DNA of 64,000 bases, from assembly GCA_009823505.1 (NCBI GenBank), contig VZQC01000392.1, positions 6,220,233-6,284,232 on the forward strand, written 5' to 3'. The notes under the pieces are model-generated. The model made no database searches, was not told where the DNA came from, and saw nothing but the letters and a program-made list of their open reading frames with translations. The position numbers and the translations under genes are program-made. Below are positions 44,131 through 55,603 of the stretch, piece after piece. The DNA comes from Rhizomys pruinosus (lineage: Eukaryota; Chordata; Mammalia; Rodentia; Spalacidae). Every line of letters begins with the position of its first letter. Positions within the stretch are counted from its first letter, which is position 1.

Positions 44131-44432
44131 GATAAAGAAATTTTGTATGTAATATGAAAGTAACTCTAAAATTCAAAATCAAAAGTTTAATGAAGAAAGA
44201 CTTCAATAAACATGTCTCCAATGAAGATACAGAAATAGATAATAAATACATGTGAAAATGGTCATCGTTAGCCATGATGGAAATACAGTCACAACCACAA
44301 TGTGATACCTCCTTCATCACTGTAACTTACATAAAAGAATAAGTGGGTGGAGAGGAAACATCTTCGCATACCAATCTCAATGTAAGAGAATGTATGCAAA
44401 GGACTGGAATCTCCTTAAAACACTAGAGTTAT

Positions 44433-44638
44433 GGGGCTGGAGAGATGGCTCAGCGGTTGGGAGCACTGGCTGCTCTGGAAGATGATCTGGATTTGATTCC
44501 CAGCACCCACATGGCAGCTAACAACCCTCTGTACCTCTGGGTATCTGATGCTCTCTTCTGACTTCTGTGGACATTGCACAACACAGGTGCACTTACATAC
44601 ATGCAGACAGTACACTCATACACATAAAACAAAATAAG
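44433..44638 (+). mobile_element. B2 SINE, host of nested B2
   Basis: Sense B2 with TGGCTCAGCGG A-box region and a mutated B box. The outer TSD TAGAGTTATG lies at 44423-44432 and again near 44880-44889, beyond the nested element. Confidence 0.93.
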
Positions 44639-44647
44639 AAATAAAGT

Positions 44648-44855
44648 TTTTTTTAAATTTTATTTATTTTCATATGTGTATGAAAGTACTGTCTGCATGC
44701 AGGTTTGTGTACCCATGTCCTGCAATGCCATGGAGTTCAGAAGAGGGTGTCAGATTCCTCTGGAACTGGAGTTAAAGACGTTTTCAGCCACCATGTGGGT
44801 CCTCTGCAAGAGCAGTCGGCGCTCTTAACCACTAGGCCATCTCTCCAAGCCCCCT
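44648..44855 (-). mobile_element. B2 SINE nested in B2 tail
   Basis: Antisense B2 inserted in the tail of the preceding B2, with TSD GAAATAAAGT at 44638-44647 and 44856-44865. It is therefore the younger of the two. Confidence 0.95.
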
Positions 44856-44964
44856 GAAATAAAGTATTTTTAAAAGATTAGAGTTATGATATGACCCAGC
44901 AACTTCATTTGTAAATATACATCCAAGAGAAACAAAGACATAGGCCTACCAAAGTTTACACACG

Positions 44965-45394
44965 GAGTGACTTCCTGAGGAGAGATGAGATGCGAACAAA
45001 CACTTATTCATCACAGATAAGGTACCAGTAACAAACAAAAGATACAATACCATCCAAGTCTGGCCTAGTGAACCAGTGAGCTTATTGGGGTGATTTCCAG
45101 GAGCATGAGTCAGCGATTAGTTAGTTGCAGGAGTATGGAGGACTCAAAGGCAGCTACAACCCCAAAATCTACACCAACACAATGACAGCTCATGCAAACA
45201 ATCCCGTTGTGCCCTGTACTACTCACAGGTAGTTAAGTGGAGCTGACAGTCTCAGATCTCCAGCAATTGTTACTGTTTATATAACTTTGGGGAGAGGCCT
45301 TGTAAATCTTACAGTTTTCAGGAGCTTTCCGAGACTCAAAATTTTGTTTACTATGTGAGCCTTACAGCAAAGTTGCAATCCAGAGGGAATAGTT
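44965..45394. mobile_element. Unnamed rodent repeat inserted in L1M
   Basis: It interrupts the L1M. GGTGATTTCCAGGAGCATGA, GTTAGTTGCAGGAGTATGGA and GGAGAGGCCTTGTAAATCTT are motifs that I associate with a common rodent dispersed repeat, but I cannot name it. Confidence 0.45.
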
Positions 45395-45546
45395 ACATAA
45401 CAGAAGTGTTATTCATCATAGCCCAAAGTGAAGCAACCCAAATGTCCATCAACTGATGAATAGATAACCAAAATGTAGTATGTGTCACTCAGTCATGTGA
45501 AGAAAGAAAGTGATACACACTAGGGTAGGAAAGGTCATGTATTATA

Positions 45547-45927
45547 ATGATGATCAACTTGACAGAAGTCTAGAGTCACCAGGGAGATGGGCCTCTGAAC
45601 ATGCTCCTGGGGGATTGTCTTGATTATGTTAACTGAGGTAGAAAAACCCACCCACTCTGGGTGACACCGTTCCCTACCCAGGGAATCCTAGACTGCATAA
45701 GAGTAGAGAAAGAAAGCTTAACATTAGTATGTAGCCATTCACTGCTCTCTTCTGTCTACAGATCCCGTGTGAACAGCTTGCAAGCACCTCATACCTTGAC
45801 TTCTCTGCCACGAGGGGCTGTAACCAGGAATTGTCAGCTAAACAAACCTTTCTCCCATGAGTTGTTTTTGTTAGAGTTGTTTTTTTTTTTTCTTTAATCA
45901 CAGCAACAGAAAAGAGACTAAGACAAT
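45547..45927 (+). mobile_element. Rodent LTR-like repeat
   Basis: ATGATCAACTTGACAGAAGT, GATTGTCTTGATTATG, TGCATAAGAGTAG (TATA remnant), AACAAACCTTTCTCCC and an AATCACAGCAACAGAAAAGA end, followed by GACTAAGACA. Confidence 0.85.
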
Positions 45928-46649
45928 GCTCTATTCAACTATCCAGAACAGGCAAACCCACAGAAACTAAATAGATCAGTAGGCATCTAGAGTCGAAGAA
46001 TGGTAGGCTGTTTGGACTGTGAGACCTAAAGAATGCAGCTTCATTATACAGGCCCTTTCAGGCCCTCAACACGTGGCAGAATTCACCTTGCATTGCCCTC
46101 ATCACCCATAATGCCATTACTAGTCTTTTTGTCATTGGTTTCTGAACCTTAGGGACTGAATATCTGGACATACCCCACATGTCCAAGATCAGGTAGAATT
46201 TGTTGGACAGATGTGTTTTTTTTTATTGTAGTTCAGATCTGGAAAATACCATCTTAATAAAAATAATATTGATATAGTCTAGAATAACATTTATTTGGGT
46301 TGTGACAACTTGCCTTCTGAACTTCTATAACTTTGAATTCCATCTCTCCTTGTCACATTTACTGTATTGTCTTGGATTATGTGATGTCACATCTGGATAA
46401 ATTATAACCCCTCAGCGTAACAGCATCTCTGAACTCCTGGTGGTTGGAGCAGGTGACCCTGCTACAACCCTCCGACCAACTACAACCTTGATGCTTGTGG
46501 GTAAACAAACTAATGAATCACATTACAATTTGGTTATAAAATAGCCCAAAGGCTTTTGTGTTAAAGGCTTAACAGGCAGCTGAAGAACTCTGGAGAAACT
46601 ATGGATCATGAAGGTCCTAACTCATCAGTAGATAAAAGTATTGATGCTT
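45928..46649. other. Unassigned non-coding stretch
   Basis: No recognised element. Confidence 0.45.
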
Positions 46650-46891
46650 TTGTAGTTGACTAGGCTATTAGGAGGTGTGGCCTAAGTAGGGGAGGTAGAT
46701 CACTGGGACAAGACTTTGATATTGTCCATGGCCTCTCTGCCTCCTGACAACAATGAGATGAGCCACTGGGCTTTAAGTCCTCCCCGTTGTGCTCCATCTT
46801 CCGCCTCATCACAATCTAAAGGCAATGGAGCCAGTCAACCATCCACTGATACTCTAAAAGAGGTATGAACAAAAAGAGATTCCTTCTTTTC

Positions 46892-47040
46892 ATATATGGT
46901 GGCACAATTGTATAAACCTAACACTTGGGAATGGAGACAGGAGAATCAGAAGTTCAAGGTCAGCTGCATAGTAAGTTCAAGGTCAGCCTGGGCTACATGA
47001 GACCCTGTCTCAAAGAAATGTAGAAACCAAAAACAAAGAA
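46892..47040 (+). mobile_element. B1 SINE, diverged
   Basis: ATATATGGTGGCACAATTGT, GGAATGGAGACAGGAGAATC and ATGAGACCCTGTCTCAAAGA. Confidence 0.8.
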
Positions 47041-47063
47041 ACAACAAAAAATAATCCTTTCCT

Positions 47064-47229
47064 TTTTTTAGACACGGTCTCCCTGTAGTCCCAGCTGGTC
47101 TGGAATTCACTATGTACAGCTGTCCTGGAACTCACTATGTAGACCAGGCTGGCCTTGAACTCACAGAGATCCACCTGCCTCTGCCTCCCGAGTGCTGAGA
47201 TTACAGGTGTGTGACACCAAACCCAGCCT
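47064..47229 (-). mobile_element. B1 SINE with 25-bp internal repeat
   Basis: Antisense B1. The segment AGCTGKYCTGGAAYTCACTA occurs twice in tandem (47093-47117 and 47118-47142). Confidence 0.9.
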
Positions 47230-47273
47230 AATTGGTGCAGTATTTTGTCACCGAAATAAAAAATGACTAACAA

Positions 47274-47493
47274 GAGGCTGGAGAGATGGCTCAGCAGTTA
47301 AAAGAACAGGTTGTTCTTGCAGAGGACCCAAGTTCAATTCCCAGCTTCCATACGGCAGTTAACAACTGTCTGTTCCTCAAGTTCCAGGGGGTTCAACACC
47401 CTCTTCTGACTTCTGTGGGCTTTGCATGATATGGGTTCACTTAAACACATGCAAACAATACACTCATACATATAAAAAAATTAAAAATGATAA
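47274..47493 (+). mobile_element. B2 SINE with TSD
   Basis: Sense B2 (GGCTGGAGAGATGGCTCAGC), B box changed to AGTTCAATTCC. Imperfect TSD AAAAAATSACTAACAA on both sides. Confidence 0.93.
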
Positions 47494-48397
47494 ATAAAAA
47501 ATCACTAACAAAAGTCTCCAAACCCATTTGAAGCTGAGAAAAATCACACATTCAAGGACTTTTAAAATAACTAAAAGTAATAATAATAATGTAAGAGTGC
47601 TGTTCACATCAGAAGCAGAGGGACTTTGTAACCTGTGGTTACTCTGACTTTCCCCAAATTGGGTTTATTTTCCCTGGTGACACAGCGTTCATCTGTATCC
47701 TGTGTTGAAATGACTTCTGTTTATGTCTTTGAACAGCCCTAGCAGGGTATATAACTGAAACACTGGTCCCTTTACAACATGGATAGGTTTCAGACACTGT
47801 AGAAAACTCTGGCTATGCTTCACATTTGAACTCTCTGGAAGCAGTTGCCTTCCTCCACAGATGTTCTTTGAAATACAGATGAATCCAGAATTCCAAATGC
47901 AGATCAGTTATTTCCTTTCTGGATCGCCTGTGGCCACCCAAGAGCACCCCTTCTAAGGCAACTACAGACCCCAGTACCAGCTCTGTTCAACAGAGCAGAG
48001 TTTTCAAGGGAGTCCTGTGGGGAGTGAGTTGTTCAATGGGAAAGTAAGGCTTTGTACAGAACGTAAAGAGCCCCAGAGTTCTGCGAAGACCTTCTATGGT
48101 TAATGCCTCCTTCATGGTCTTTAATTTGCTTTCTCATCCCACAGCAGAAAGAAAACATTTTTCAGAAATTCATGTTCCTGAATATGAAAATTTGATTTAT
48201 GTTTTGATTTTAGGGAAGGGAATCCAGAATTCTATGGAAGACTTAAATATCTATGCAGTGCATTTTTTTTTGATGCCTTTGGATCTAAATCTAATAGGTG
48301 TCTGGTTATGGAAAGAATTATAGGTGTGATAGAATTTGGCTCACACATATTCGATAACACTGGATATTTTTCTTCAGCTGCAATGATAAATGCAAAT
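47494..48397. other. Unassigned non-coding stretch
   Basis: No recognised element or exon. Confidence 0.45.
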
Positions 48398-48560
48398 GGG
48401 GTTTACAGAGCACTTTTGCAGCCTGCCTGCATCTGCTTCTCACAGCTGATTATGACCCTGGTTTTATAGATGGCACTGGAGCTGGGAGGCCGGTGAGCAT
48501 GACAAACTCACACACAGGTAATGACAGAAGAGACAATTTAGAGTCAGACATTGGGCTTGG
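48398..48560 (+). mobile_element. MIR SINE
   Basis: TTTACAGAGCACTTTTGCAG, CTGATTATGACCCTGG, TTTTATAGATGGCACTGG and CAGGTAATGACAGAAGAG in MIR order. Confidence 0.65.
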
Positions 48561-49684
48561 ATTGCATCCTCTTTGTTCAGAATTTCACCCTATCCCATTT
48601 GTCTTAGACATATGAAGACCCAACTCCAAAGGAGGACAAGCAGAACAATTGGAGGGCATATTTTCTAAAATTAATATTGACAAAAAATGTGCCTCAAGAC
48701 CCAGAGAAAATGGATATTATGAGTTTTGCTGCCTCTCTTTGGGTTTCAGAAACATGTACTCCTTCCTCATCAGCATCCAGACCCCACCATCCCCCAGAGT
48801 GAATTTACAGATAATAGCAACCCCAGATCTGGGTTCTGGGATTCAGACATTCTACCAAGACAGAGAGGTTCACTGTGTTACAAGCCAGCATAGAATGGAA
48901 ATGCTATCACATTCCCATATGCAAACAACTTGCCAAAACACTGTAGTGCTTCAAAAGCCATGTACTGAATGGAGACAAGATCTCAGTACAAGCTATGAGA
49001 GCAGGGTGAATTTATGAAGCAGAAAGTATGGGCTGAGGAAGAGATCAGCTCAGTGACAGTTTACTGGCCTTGCTGTTCTCTTAAGAGGCACTAATGGTAG
49101 TGGACTGGTGGAATGGAAGTAGACCCAGCTTCATTTAAAGCAGTAGCATGAAATTGGTTGCAATAAAATTATGCATTAAGTGTGCATTATGTTTAATAAG
49201 ACTGGATTGTGCTTCCCATGTTTACTCTGTGACTATTGAGGCTGATCCAATTTTCTAAAGTTCTCCAATTGGTTCACGATCGAGTTTCTGGCCAGAAGGT
49301 CAAATTTCCCTTGGTGTTATTATACGTCTCTATTACTTTACTATGACATTTACACTTTCTATTCATTACTTTTTTCTATCTCCTGAACCTTCCCCATTCC
49401 AAAATGTTCCCTGTAGATGGCCCGTTTGACACAAATTAGAACAACCTTGATGGCTGTCAACTGGAGACTATCTGAGAACAAAAGGACATTATTGCAAGCC
49501 AGCATTGGAGGTAATTTCATGTGCTTTCTCTGAAGGCTTCTTAATAGCCTTTGAGAAATAATACAATTCGGATCTGCACCGGGAGACAAAGAGTGGATGT
49601 TGAGCAGTGTGGTGAGCCTGTGACTTGGTCTTTAGACTCCACTGTGCTGGGGTGAGGATTATCATCAGAAAAATTAGCCTCATT
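48561..49684. other. Unassigned non-coding stretch
   Basis: About 1.1 kb. A 122-codon frame (48649-49017 plus) shows no domain, and I find no splice-bounded exon. Confidence 0.45.
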
Positions 49685-49880
49685 TCACTCATTCATATGT
49701 GTATATGCCCATTAATTCATGTAACTAACAAACACTTCTTGGGAGTCTACCGCTTGCCAGATACTGTGAATGTGAGAATGACACGACAATGAATGTCATG
49801 GTCCTGCTGTGATTTTATAACATAGTAAGGATGGGAAGAAGGGACATTGGGCCGTAAAACAAATACTGATACATACATAG
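49685..49880 (-). mobile_element. Possible L2-type fragment
   Basis: AACAAACACTTCTTGGGAGT, CTACCGCTTGCCAGATACTG and TGTCATGGTCCTGCTGTGAT resemble an old LINE2-type sequence (ATTTATTGAGTGCCTACTAT). Confidence 0.5.
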
Positions 49881-50868
49881 TGCTTCTGATGGAAAAGAGA
49901 GATACTTTATGGGAAAAGCCAAACAGCTTTATTGAACAGAAAAAAATAAAGGCTGAGAGGTGTTGCGGGCTGTAAGAACTCTGAAAGCCAAACATGGGAG
50001 CAGAGAACTAAAGGACATCCAAGAAATGATAAGTAGAATACTAGGGGGCCACCAGTCATTCGAGGGTTAGGGTAGGACATGAAATGTCAGGGAATGAGGC
50101 TAGAGTGTAGTCAGGGCTTAATACAAAGCCATTGGGAGTTTAGATATAATCCAGGAGTCATGGAGTAATCATAAATATTTCTCCAACCTATAAAGTTTTA
50201 TCTTTCGCTTCTACAGCTTGGTTCAAATTAAGAAAATTATGAAGAATAAAGAAAGCCCCTTTGGAGCATCATTCTGAATTCCTGCACATGTTGAGGGAAA
50301 TACAGAACGATCCATTGGCATAGTGTGTGCCTGTGCATATCTCTTTCTGTACAGACATACCTTATTCACAGCAGACATGTTCTGAGGCCCTGAATGGATG
50401 TCTGGTATTGCAGATGGCACTCTACCTTTTATACTAGGCCTGGCCTATACATACATGGTTTAGTTTGTGAGGTAAGCTCAATAAGAAATTAACAGTAGAG
50501 CACAGTGATCTTAGAAACCTCAACATACATTTTTTTTTCCTTTCCTGTTGAGAAATTTCATTTCATATACAGGAAGAAATTTATGACTTCTCTTTGGTAT
50601 ATCCAACTTTTCAGCTTCATTATTCTTATACTTTGGCTAATTATAAGTAAAATAATTACATACAAGGTGACCAGAACACTAAAATGTCAATACTGTGATA
50701 GTTTATCTGATAACCAATATGGGTAGAAGGTACCAAGAGGCCCAGAACATATAAAGCAGGGGTATGTGCTAAACAAAGGAATGGCTCATATCCCTGGTAG
50801 GATAGTGACACAGCACAAAACTTTATAAAGCTATCCAGAAGGGCATGTAATTGAAAACCTATGAATAA
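49881..50868. other. Unassigned non-coding stretch
   Basis: About 1 kb with no recognised element. Confidence 0.45.
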
Positions 50869-51085
50869 GGGCCAGAGAGATGGCTCAGTACTTTAGAATA
50901 CTTGCTGCTCTTCAAGAAGACCTGGGTTCAATTCCCAGCACCCAGCAGCTAACAACCATCTGTAACTTCAGTTCCAAGGGATCCAACACTTTCTTCTGTC
51001 CCACACAGGCATTGCAGATATATGGTGCACTTGCATACATGCAGGCAAAACATTCATGCACATAAAATAAAATAATAGATTTTTT
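50869..51085 (+). mobile_element. B2 SINE, diverged
   Basis: GGGCCAGAGAGATGGCTCAG, CTGGGTTCAATTCCCAGCAC and a CACATAAAATAAAATAATAG tail. Confidence 0.92.
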
Positions 51086-52259
51086 AAGTGTATATCACTT
51101 ATTTCTAGAATTTTCCATTTACTCTATCTGGAGCACAACTGACCACAGGAAACTCTACTTACAGGAAGTGAAAACACATGTAAGTAGACCACTCTGTGTG
51201 TCTGCATGCACATATCACAATACACATATATGTAATATATATGAATATTATATGCATCTGTATATGCATAACCACTCATTACTCTGAGTATTTTCTTATT
51301 ATTTCTATTGTACAGTAATCAGAGAGTTCAGCCATGATGAATTATTATGAATTATGAAGTGTTATCGTACTTAATTATTAGTAAGGAATTATAAAATAAG
51401 AAAATATATATGAAGAAAATCTTTTTAGATCTTAAATCACAAAGGATACAGAACTCTAATTTTGAGAGCAGGAAATGAAATATATAAGATGTGCTCCACA
51501 TTCATAATGAATTCTTACACTAGAAAAACTTCACACTTAGAGGCATAAAAATGGAACCCTAGCAGAAAGGAAATCCTAGGTCAAGGGAACACACTGATCA
51601 GAATTCAGAGCTTCTTGGTGGCTAGAATTTGCAAGACGAGGTAGTAGGAAAAAAAGATAAGTTTGGTTGAAAGGAACTCCAGAATTTACCATTGAATTCA
51701 TTTAATTCTATAGCCAAATACTTATGTATATATGAGTAGGCAATGTTTGAAGCAGGACTGGAAGAAAACTTATGAAGCTTATGAAATATGAGCTAATCAA
51801 AGATTGTAGCAGTTATCTGGTACTGACAGACGCTGTGTTTCTAGCTAGGCTAAGTAGACTATCCTCAATACTCAGCAAGCCCCCTATCATAATCCTGAGT
51901 TCAGAAATGGCATTTGTTGAGACAAGACTTGTGTTTTAACGATAGAGTAAGACCTACTTTAAAACCAGCCCTATCTAAACTAAGACCAAGTCTTGACAAC
52001 AAAACTGCTAGTTAGTAAATGCCGGCAGGGGGAAGTTGTAGGCAAGAGGGGTGTGTCCTATCTGAGCATCATTAAAGTAAAATAGCAAAACCCAGACTCA
52101 GCAATGTATTAGCCACAAAACCCAGGTAATGAAATCTTGTTAGATATATGAAGGAGCAGAAAGATGTGAACTATGAAAGCAGAGTGGAGAATTACCAAAG
52201 GGGTGGGGAGAGAGAGAGGAAGAAGAAGTGACATGCTGGGCTTAATAGGTAAAGATTTT
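51086..52259. other. Unassigned A/T-rich stretch
   Basis: About 1.2 kb, A/T-rich, no gene. It may include an unrecognisable start of the L1M that follows. Confidence 0.45.
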
Positions 52260-52841
52260 TAAATAAATCTGTTCAAAACTATAAAATACAAAATGAACAC
52301 ACTGAATTAACAGATGGAGACTTTCAGTCAAGCAAAAGAAAAAATTCTTATAGGCGCTAAAGGAAAATTCTATAATTAAATTTTAATGTAAAAATCACCA
52401 GATAGGCTTAATATCATACTGAACCTTACTGAAGGAAAATTGGAGAGTTTGAAGACAGAAAAATAGAAAATGTCCAACCTGAAGAAGTAAAAGGAAGGCG
52501 GGGGTGCACTAGAAAGAAGGTGGTATATAACTGGGTGGTTACAAGAAAAAAAATAAGTGAAGAAAAGTAAATTGAATACGAGGAATTTTTCTTTTAAAAG
52601 CAGAACACACAAATCAAAAAGTCTGAATGAATGCTTAGAACAATAAACACACATACAAAAAAAGTGTGTGTATGTTTGTGCATGTAATAAAATAGTAACA
52701 TATCTGGGAAAAAATTGCAAAATCTCCAAAGGAATCAGAATAAAATAACATTTTACTTAGAACAGTGATGAGATTCACTTTCAATTTCACATCACAGTAC
52801 AGACAATGAAAAGAGAAAGGTATCTTTAAAACTCTCAATAA

Positions 52842-53055
52842 GGGGCTGGAGAGATAGCCTAGCGGTTAAGAGCACCGACTGCTATTGCAGAAGACCCGGG
52901 TTCGATCCCCAGCACCCACATGGCGGCTGAGAACCGTCTGTAATTCCAATTCCAGGAGAACTCCAGTTTCAGGAGAATCCGAGACCCTCTTCTGACCTCC
53001 ACGGCATTGCACTACATGGGTGCACAGACCTACATGCAGACAGTATACTCATACA
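52842..53055 (+). mobile_element. B2 SINE, long form
   Basis: A box TAGCCTAGCGG, B box GGTTCGATCCC, long internal form. The tail has expanded into a CA microsatellite. Confidence 0.94.
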
Positions 53056-53091
53056 CACACACAGACACACACACACACACACACACAACAC
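53053..53091. repeat. (CA)n microsatellite in B2 tail
   Basis: ACACACAC run with one AGAC break, following CTCATACACA of the B2 tail. Confidence 0.95.
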
Positions 53092-53153
53092 CTCTAAATA
53101 AAATTAAAAATCTGCTTGATCCAGAAATATATCCTTCAAAAAATGAAGGTGAG

Positions 53154-53378
53154 GGGCCTGGAGAGATGGTTTAGTGGTTAAGAGTACTGGCTGCTCTTGC
53201 AGAGGACCAGGGTTCAAATGTCAGCATCCACGTGGCAGTTAACAACCATCTATAAACTCCCATTCCAGGGGATCCGATGCCCTCTTCTGATCTCCTCAGG
53301 CATTGCATGATATGGGAGCACCTACTTACGGGCAGGGCGTTCACTCATACACATTACGAATAATAATAATAAATATTG
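53154..53378 (+). mobile_element. B2 SINE with 15-bp TSD
   Basis: GGCCTGGAGAGATGGTTTAG head and an AATAATAATAATAAAT tail. TSD AAAAATGAAGGTGAG at 53139-53153 and 53379-53393. Removing it restores continuous L1M. Confidence 0.96.
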
Positions 53379-53739
53379 AAAAATGAAGGTGAGATAAAGA
53401 CATTTCCAGGTTAAGTGAGATCTAGGACAATATGCTGCCAGCAGATATGCATTATAAGAAATATAAAGTTCTTCAAGCTACTGAGATACCACATTGCAAT
53501 TCAGACGCACAGAAGAAATGAAGAGCCTTCTACATGATGAATATATCTACAGTGAGTGAGCACTGCTCTTGTTTGCTTTAAAAATACTTTTTCCTACTTG
53601 CTCTAAAGTATTTTTAAAGCAAAAAAAAATTTAGGTATTTTGTGGGCTTTAAAACATATAGATAAAGACATGACAGAAACAGTAAAGTGGATGAGGGATA
53701 TATGTAGTTATATTCAATATAAGGTTCATATAAAGGACA

Positions 53740-53995
53740 CCTTAAGCTGTCAACTTGCCTGTGGCGGGCCCAGCCCACTATTGGCATGGGTGGTACCTTT
53801 CCTGGGCACATGGGCCTTGATTGTATAAGACAGCAGGCTGAAGACAGGCTAGAAAAGCATGCCAGGAAGCAGCGTTCCCCCACAGTCTGTCCTTCAGTTC
53901 CTACTTCTGCCTTCCTGCCCTGACTTTTCTCTCAACAATGAACTGTGACAGTGAAGTGTAAGCCAAATAAACCTTTTCCTCTCCAAGTTGTTTTT
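53740..53995 (+). mobile_element. Rodent LTR-like repeat, internally deleted
   Basis: AGCTGTCAACTTGCCTGTGG shows a deletion joining the 5' motif to the CCTGTGG region. It then reads TTGTATAAGACAGC and AATAAACCTTTTCCTC..CCAAGTTG, where a B1 interrupts. Confidence 0.85.
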
Positions 53996-54175
53996 GGGTG
54001 TGGTAGCATATACCTTTAATTCCAGCACTTGGAAAGCAGAGGCAGTCAGATCTCTGTGAGATTGAGGACAGCCTGGTCTACATAGCAAGTTTCAGATCTC
54101 TGTGAGATTGAGGACAGCATGGTCTACATAGCAAGCTCCAGGCAAGCTGGGTCTACAGGGAGACCCTGTGTAAAA
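53996..54175 (+). mobile_element. B1 SINE with 46-bp internal duplication
   Basis: B1 (GGGTGTGGTAGCATATACCT) in which the CAGATCTCTGTGAG..CATAGCAAG segment occurs twice, at 54047-54092 and 54093-54138. Confidence 0.93.
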
Positions 54176-54179
54176 ATAA

Positions 54180-54233
54180 ACAGAGGAGGAGGAAGAAGAG
54201 GAGGAGGAAGAAGAGGAAGAAGGAAGGGGAAAA
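54180..54233. repeat. GGA/GAA-rich purine repeat in B1 tail
   Basis: About 54 purine bases (GAGGAGGAAGAAGAGG-type) after the B1 tail. Confidence 0.93.
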
Positions 54234-54332
54234 ATTGGTACCCAAACCACATATTGGAAGAAAATATTTGTACCATAGCTTCTGACAGATTTGTATCCAG
54301 AATATGAAAAGAACTTCTCCAAGTCATTAATT

Positions 54333-54436
54333 ATTTTTAAAGACGGTTCTCAGCCACCATGTGGGTGCTGGGGATCAAACCTGGGTCCTCTGCAAAAACA
54401 GTCAGTGCTCTTAACGGCTAGGCCATCTCTCCAGTT
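54333..54436 (-). mobile_element. 3'-truncated B2 with 13-bp TSD
   Basis: Only the tRNA-like head and the first part of the body are present (about 104 bp), followed by a short A-rich end. A TSD (CAAGTCATTAATT, 54320-54332 and 54437-54449) still flanks it. Most SINE copies keep the 3' end, so this is unusual. Confidence 0.9.
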
Positions 54437-54684
54437 CAAGTCATTAATTTTTATAAAAAGAATCAAACTATGTTTTCACATGCCAAAGCCGTATCTAAAA
54501 AGCGAGTGGTAATATAATCGTGAAGATGTAGTGGTTGTCCAAAAGGACATGAGGCCACGAGGCAGCCCTGACTGCGGAACAAGATCAGAAGAAAGGAAAG
54601 GTTGGTGATGAAGAATTGGGTTGCAAAGCAATCAGAATATCTCAGCCAAGTCAAGGCAGCATCTCAGCAAAAGCTGTTCTTTAA

Positions 54685-54897
54685 AGATTTCATTTATTAT
54701 TTTAAGTGTATGAGTACATTGCCTGCATGTATGTAAATTTACCCATATTGTTCAACGCCTACAGAGATCAGAAGAGGGTATCAGATCCCCTGGAACTGGA
54801 GTTAGGGATGGTTATTAGGCACCATGTGGGTACTGGGAATCGAACCCAGATCCTCTGTAAGAGCAGTCCAGTGTTCTTAACTGCTGAGCCAGCACCT
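54685..54897 (-). mobile_element. B2 SINE
   Basis: Antisense B2: GATCAGAAGAGGGTATCAGA, CCATGTGGGTACTGGGAATC and GTTCTTAACTGCTGAGCCAG. Confidence 0.92.
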
Positions 54898-55296
54898 CCA
54901 CACAAAGTTGTTCTTTAGAAGACCCATGTAGGGAAGAATAGACTCAACTTGAATCCTAGAGGAACAGCAACTGCCACTTCCAGGTAACCGTATTCTCTAA
55001 AGTAGCCTCAAAGAACAGTTGAGCCCTATCCTTCCATGGCTGATAAATTGTCCTGGTAAAGAAACCAGGTACACAGTGTACAAAGGAACATGTATAATGG
55101 CCCAGAGGAATGGGGAAACTCACCCTGCATCATTAGTTATTGGCAAAGTACAGATCAAAATCACTAGTTAACCCTGCATACCCGCTAAAATGACTGAGGC
55201 GAAAGATGTTAACACTAAATATTAGTGGGATGTGAAACAGCAATAATTTTCATGTATACAAAGCGGGCAAAAGAGTCTAGAAAAATGATAAACACT

Positions 55297-55602
55297 CTTG
55301 TGCTGGATAGCTTCAGTGTCAACTTGACACACCTTGGTTGAGGGAGCCTCAATTGGGGAATTGGCTCCATTGGATTGGCCTGTGGCCACATCTGTGGAGT
55401 ATTGTCTTGATGGTTGAGCAGTGTGGGAGGGCCCGGCCCACAATGAGTGGTGCCACCCTGGGCAGGTTGTTGTGTACAGTATAAGAGGGCAGGCTGGGCA
55501 AGAGCCAGGGGAGCAAGCCAGTGAACAGCACTCCTCCATGGCCTGTGCTTCAGCTCCTAACTCCAGGTTCCTGCCCTGAGTTCCTGCCTTGGGCTCTCTA
55601 AG
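55297..55602 (+). repeat. LTR-like repeat, first partial copy up to N
   Basis: Same element as 55604-56016 but cut at CTCTCTAAG, immediately before the unknown base 55603. It differs from the second copy by about two substitutions in 305 bases. Confidence 0.93.
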
Positions 55603-55603
55603 N

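Larger units (their letters stand above)
43435..45525 (+). mobile_element. Ancient L1M, split by younger insertions
   Basis: Fragments in L1 ORF2 order: 43440-43620 (CTTAGAAGAAAATATGAATA, GATATGCCCCAAAACACAAA), 44150-44430 (CACAACCACAATGTGATACC), 44883-44960 (ATATGACCCAGCAACTTCAT, CATCCAAGAGAAACAAAGAC) and 45395-45525 (CAACCCAAATGTCCATCAAC, TGATGAATAGATAACC). All are plus strand and badly decayed. Confidence 0.8.
46650..47272 (+). mobile_element. Rodent LTR-like repeat split by two B1s
   Basis: The 5' part (GACTAGGCTATTAGGAGGTG, TGGCCTAAGTAGGGGAGG) and 3' end (GCAGTATTTTGTCACCGAAA, TAAAAAATGACTAAC) lie on either side of two B1 insertions. Confidence 0.65.

Noticed and set aside
46892..47229. 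Opposed B1 pair as a second assembly foldback
   Set aside because: The two B1 copies are diverged from each other, share no private feature and touch no N, so they are independent insertions.
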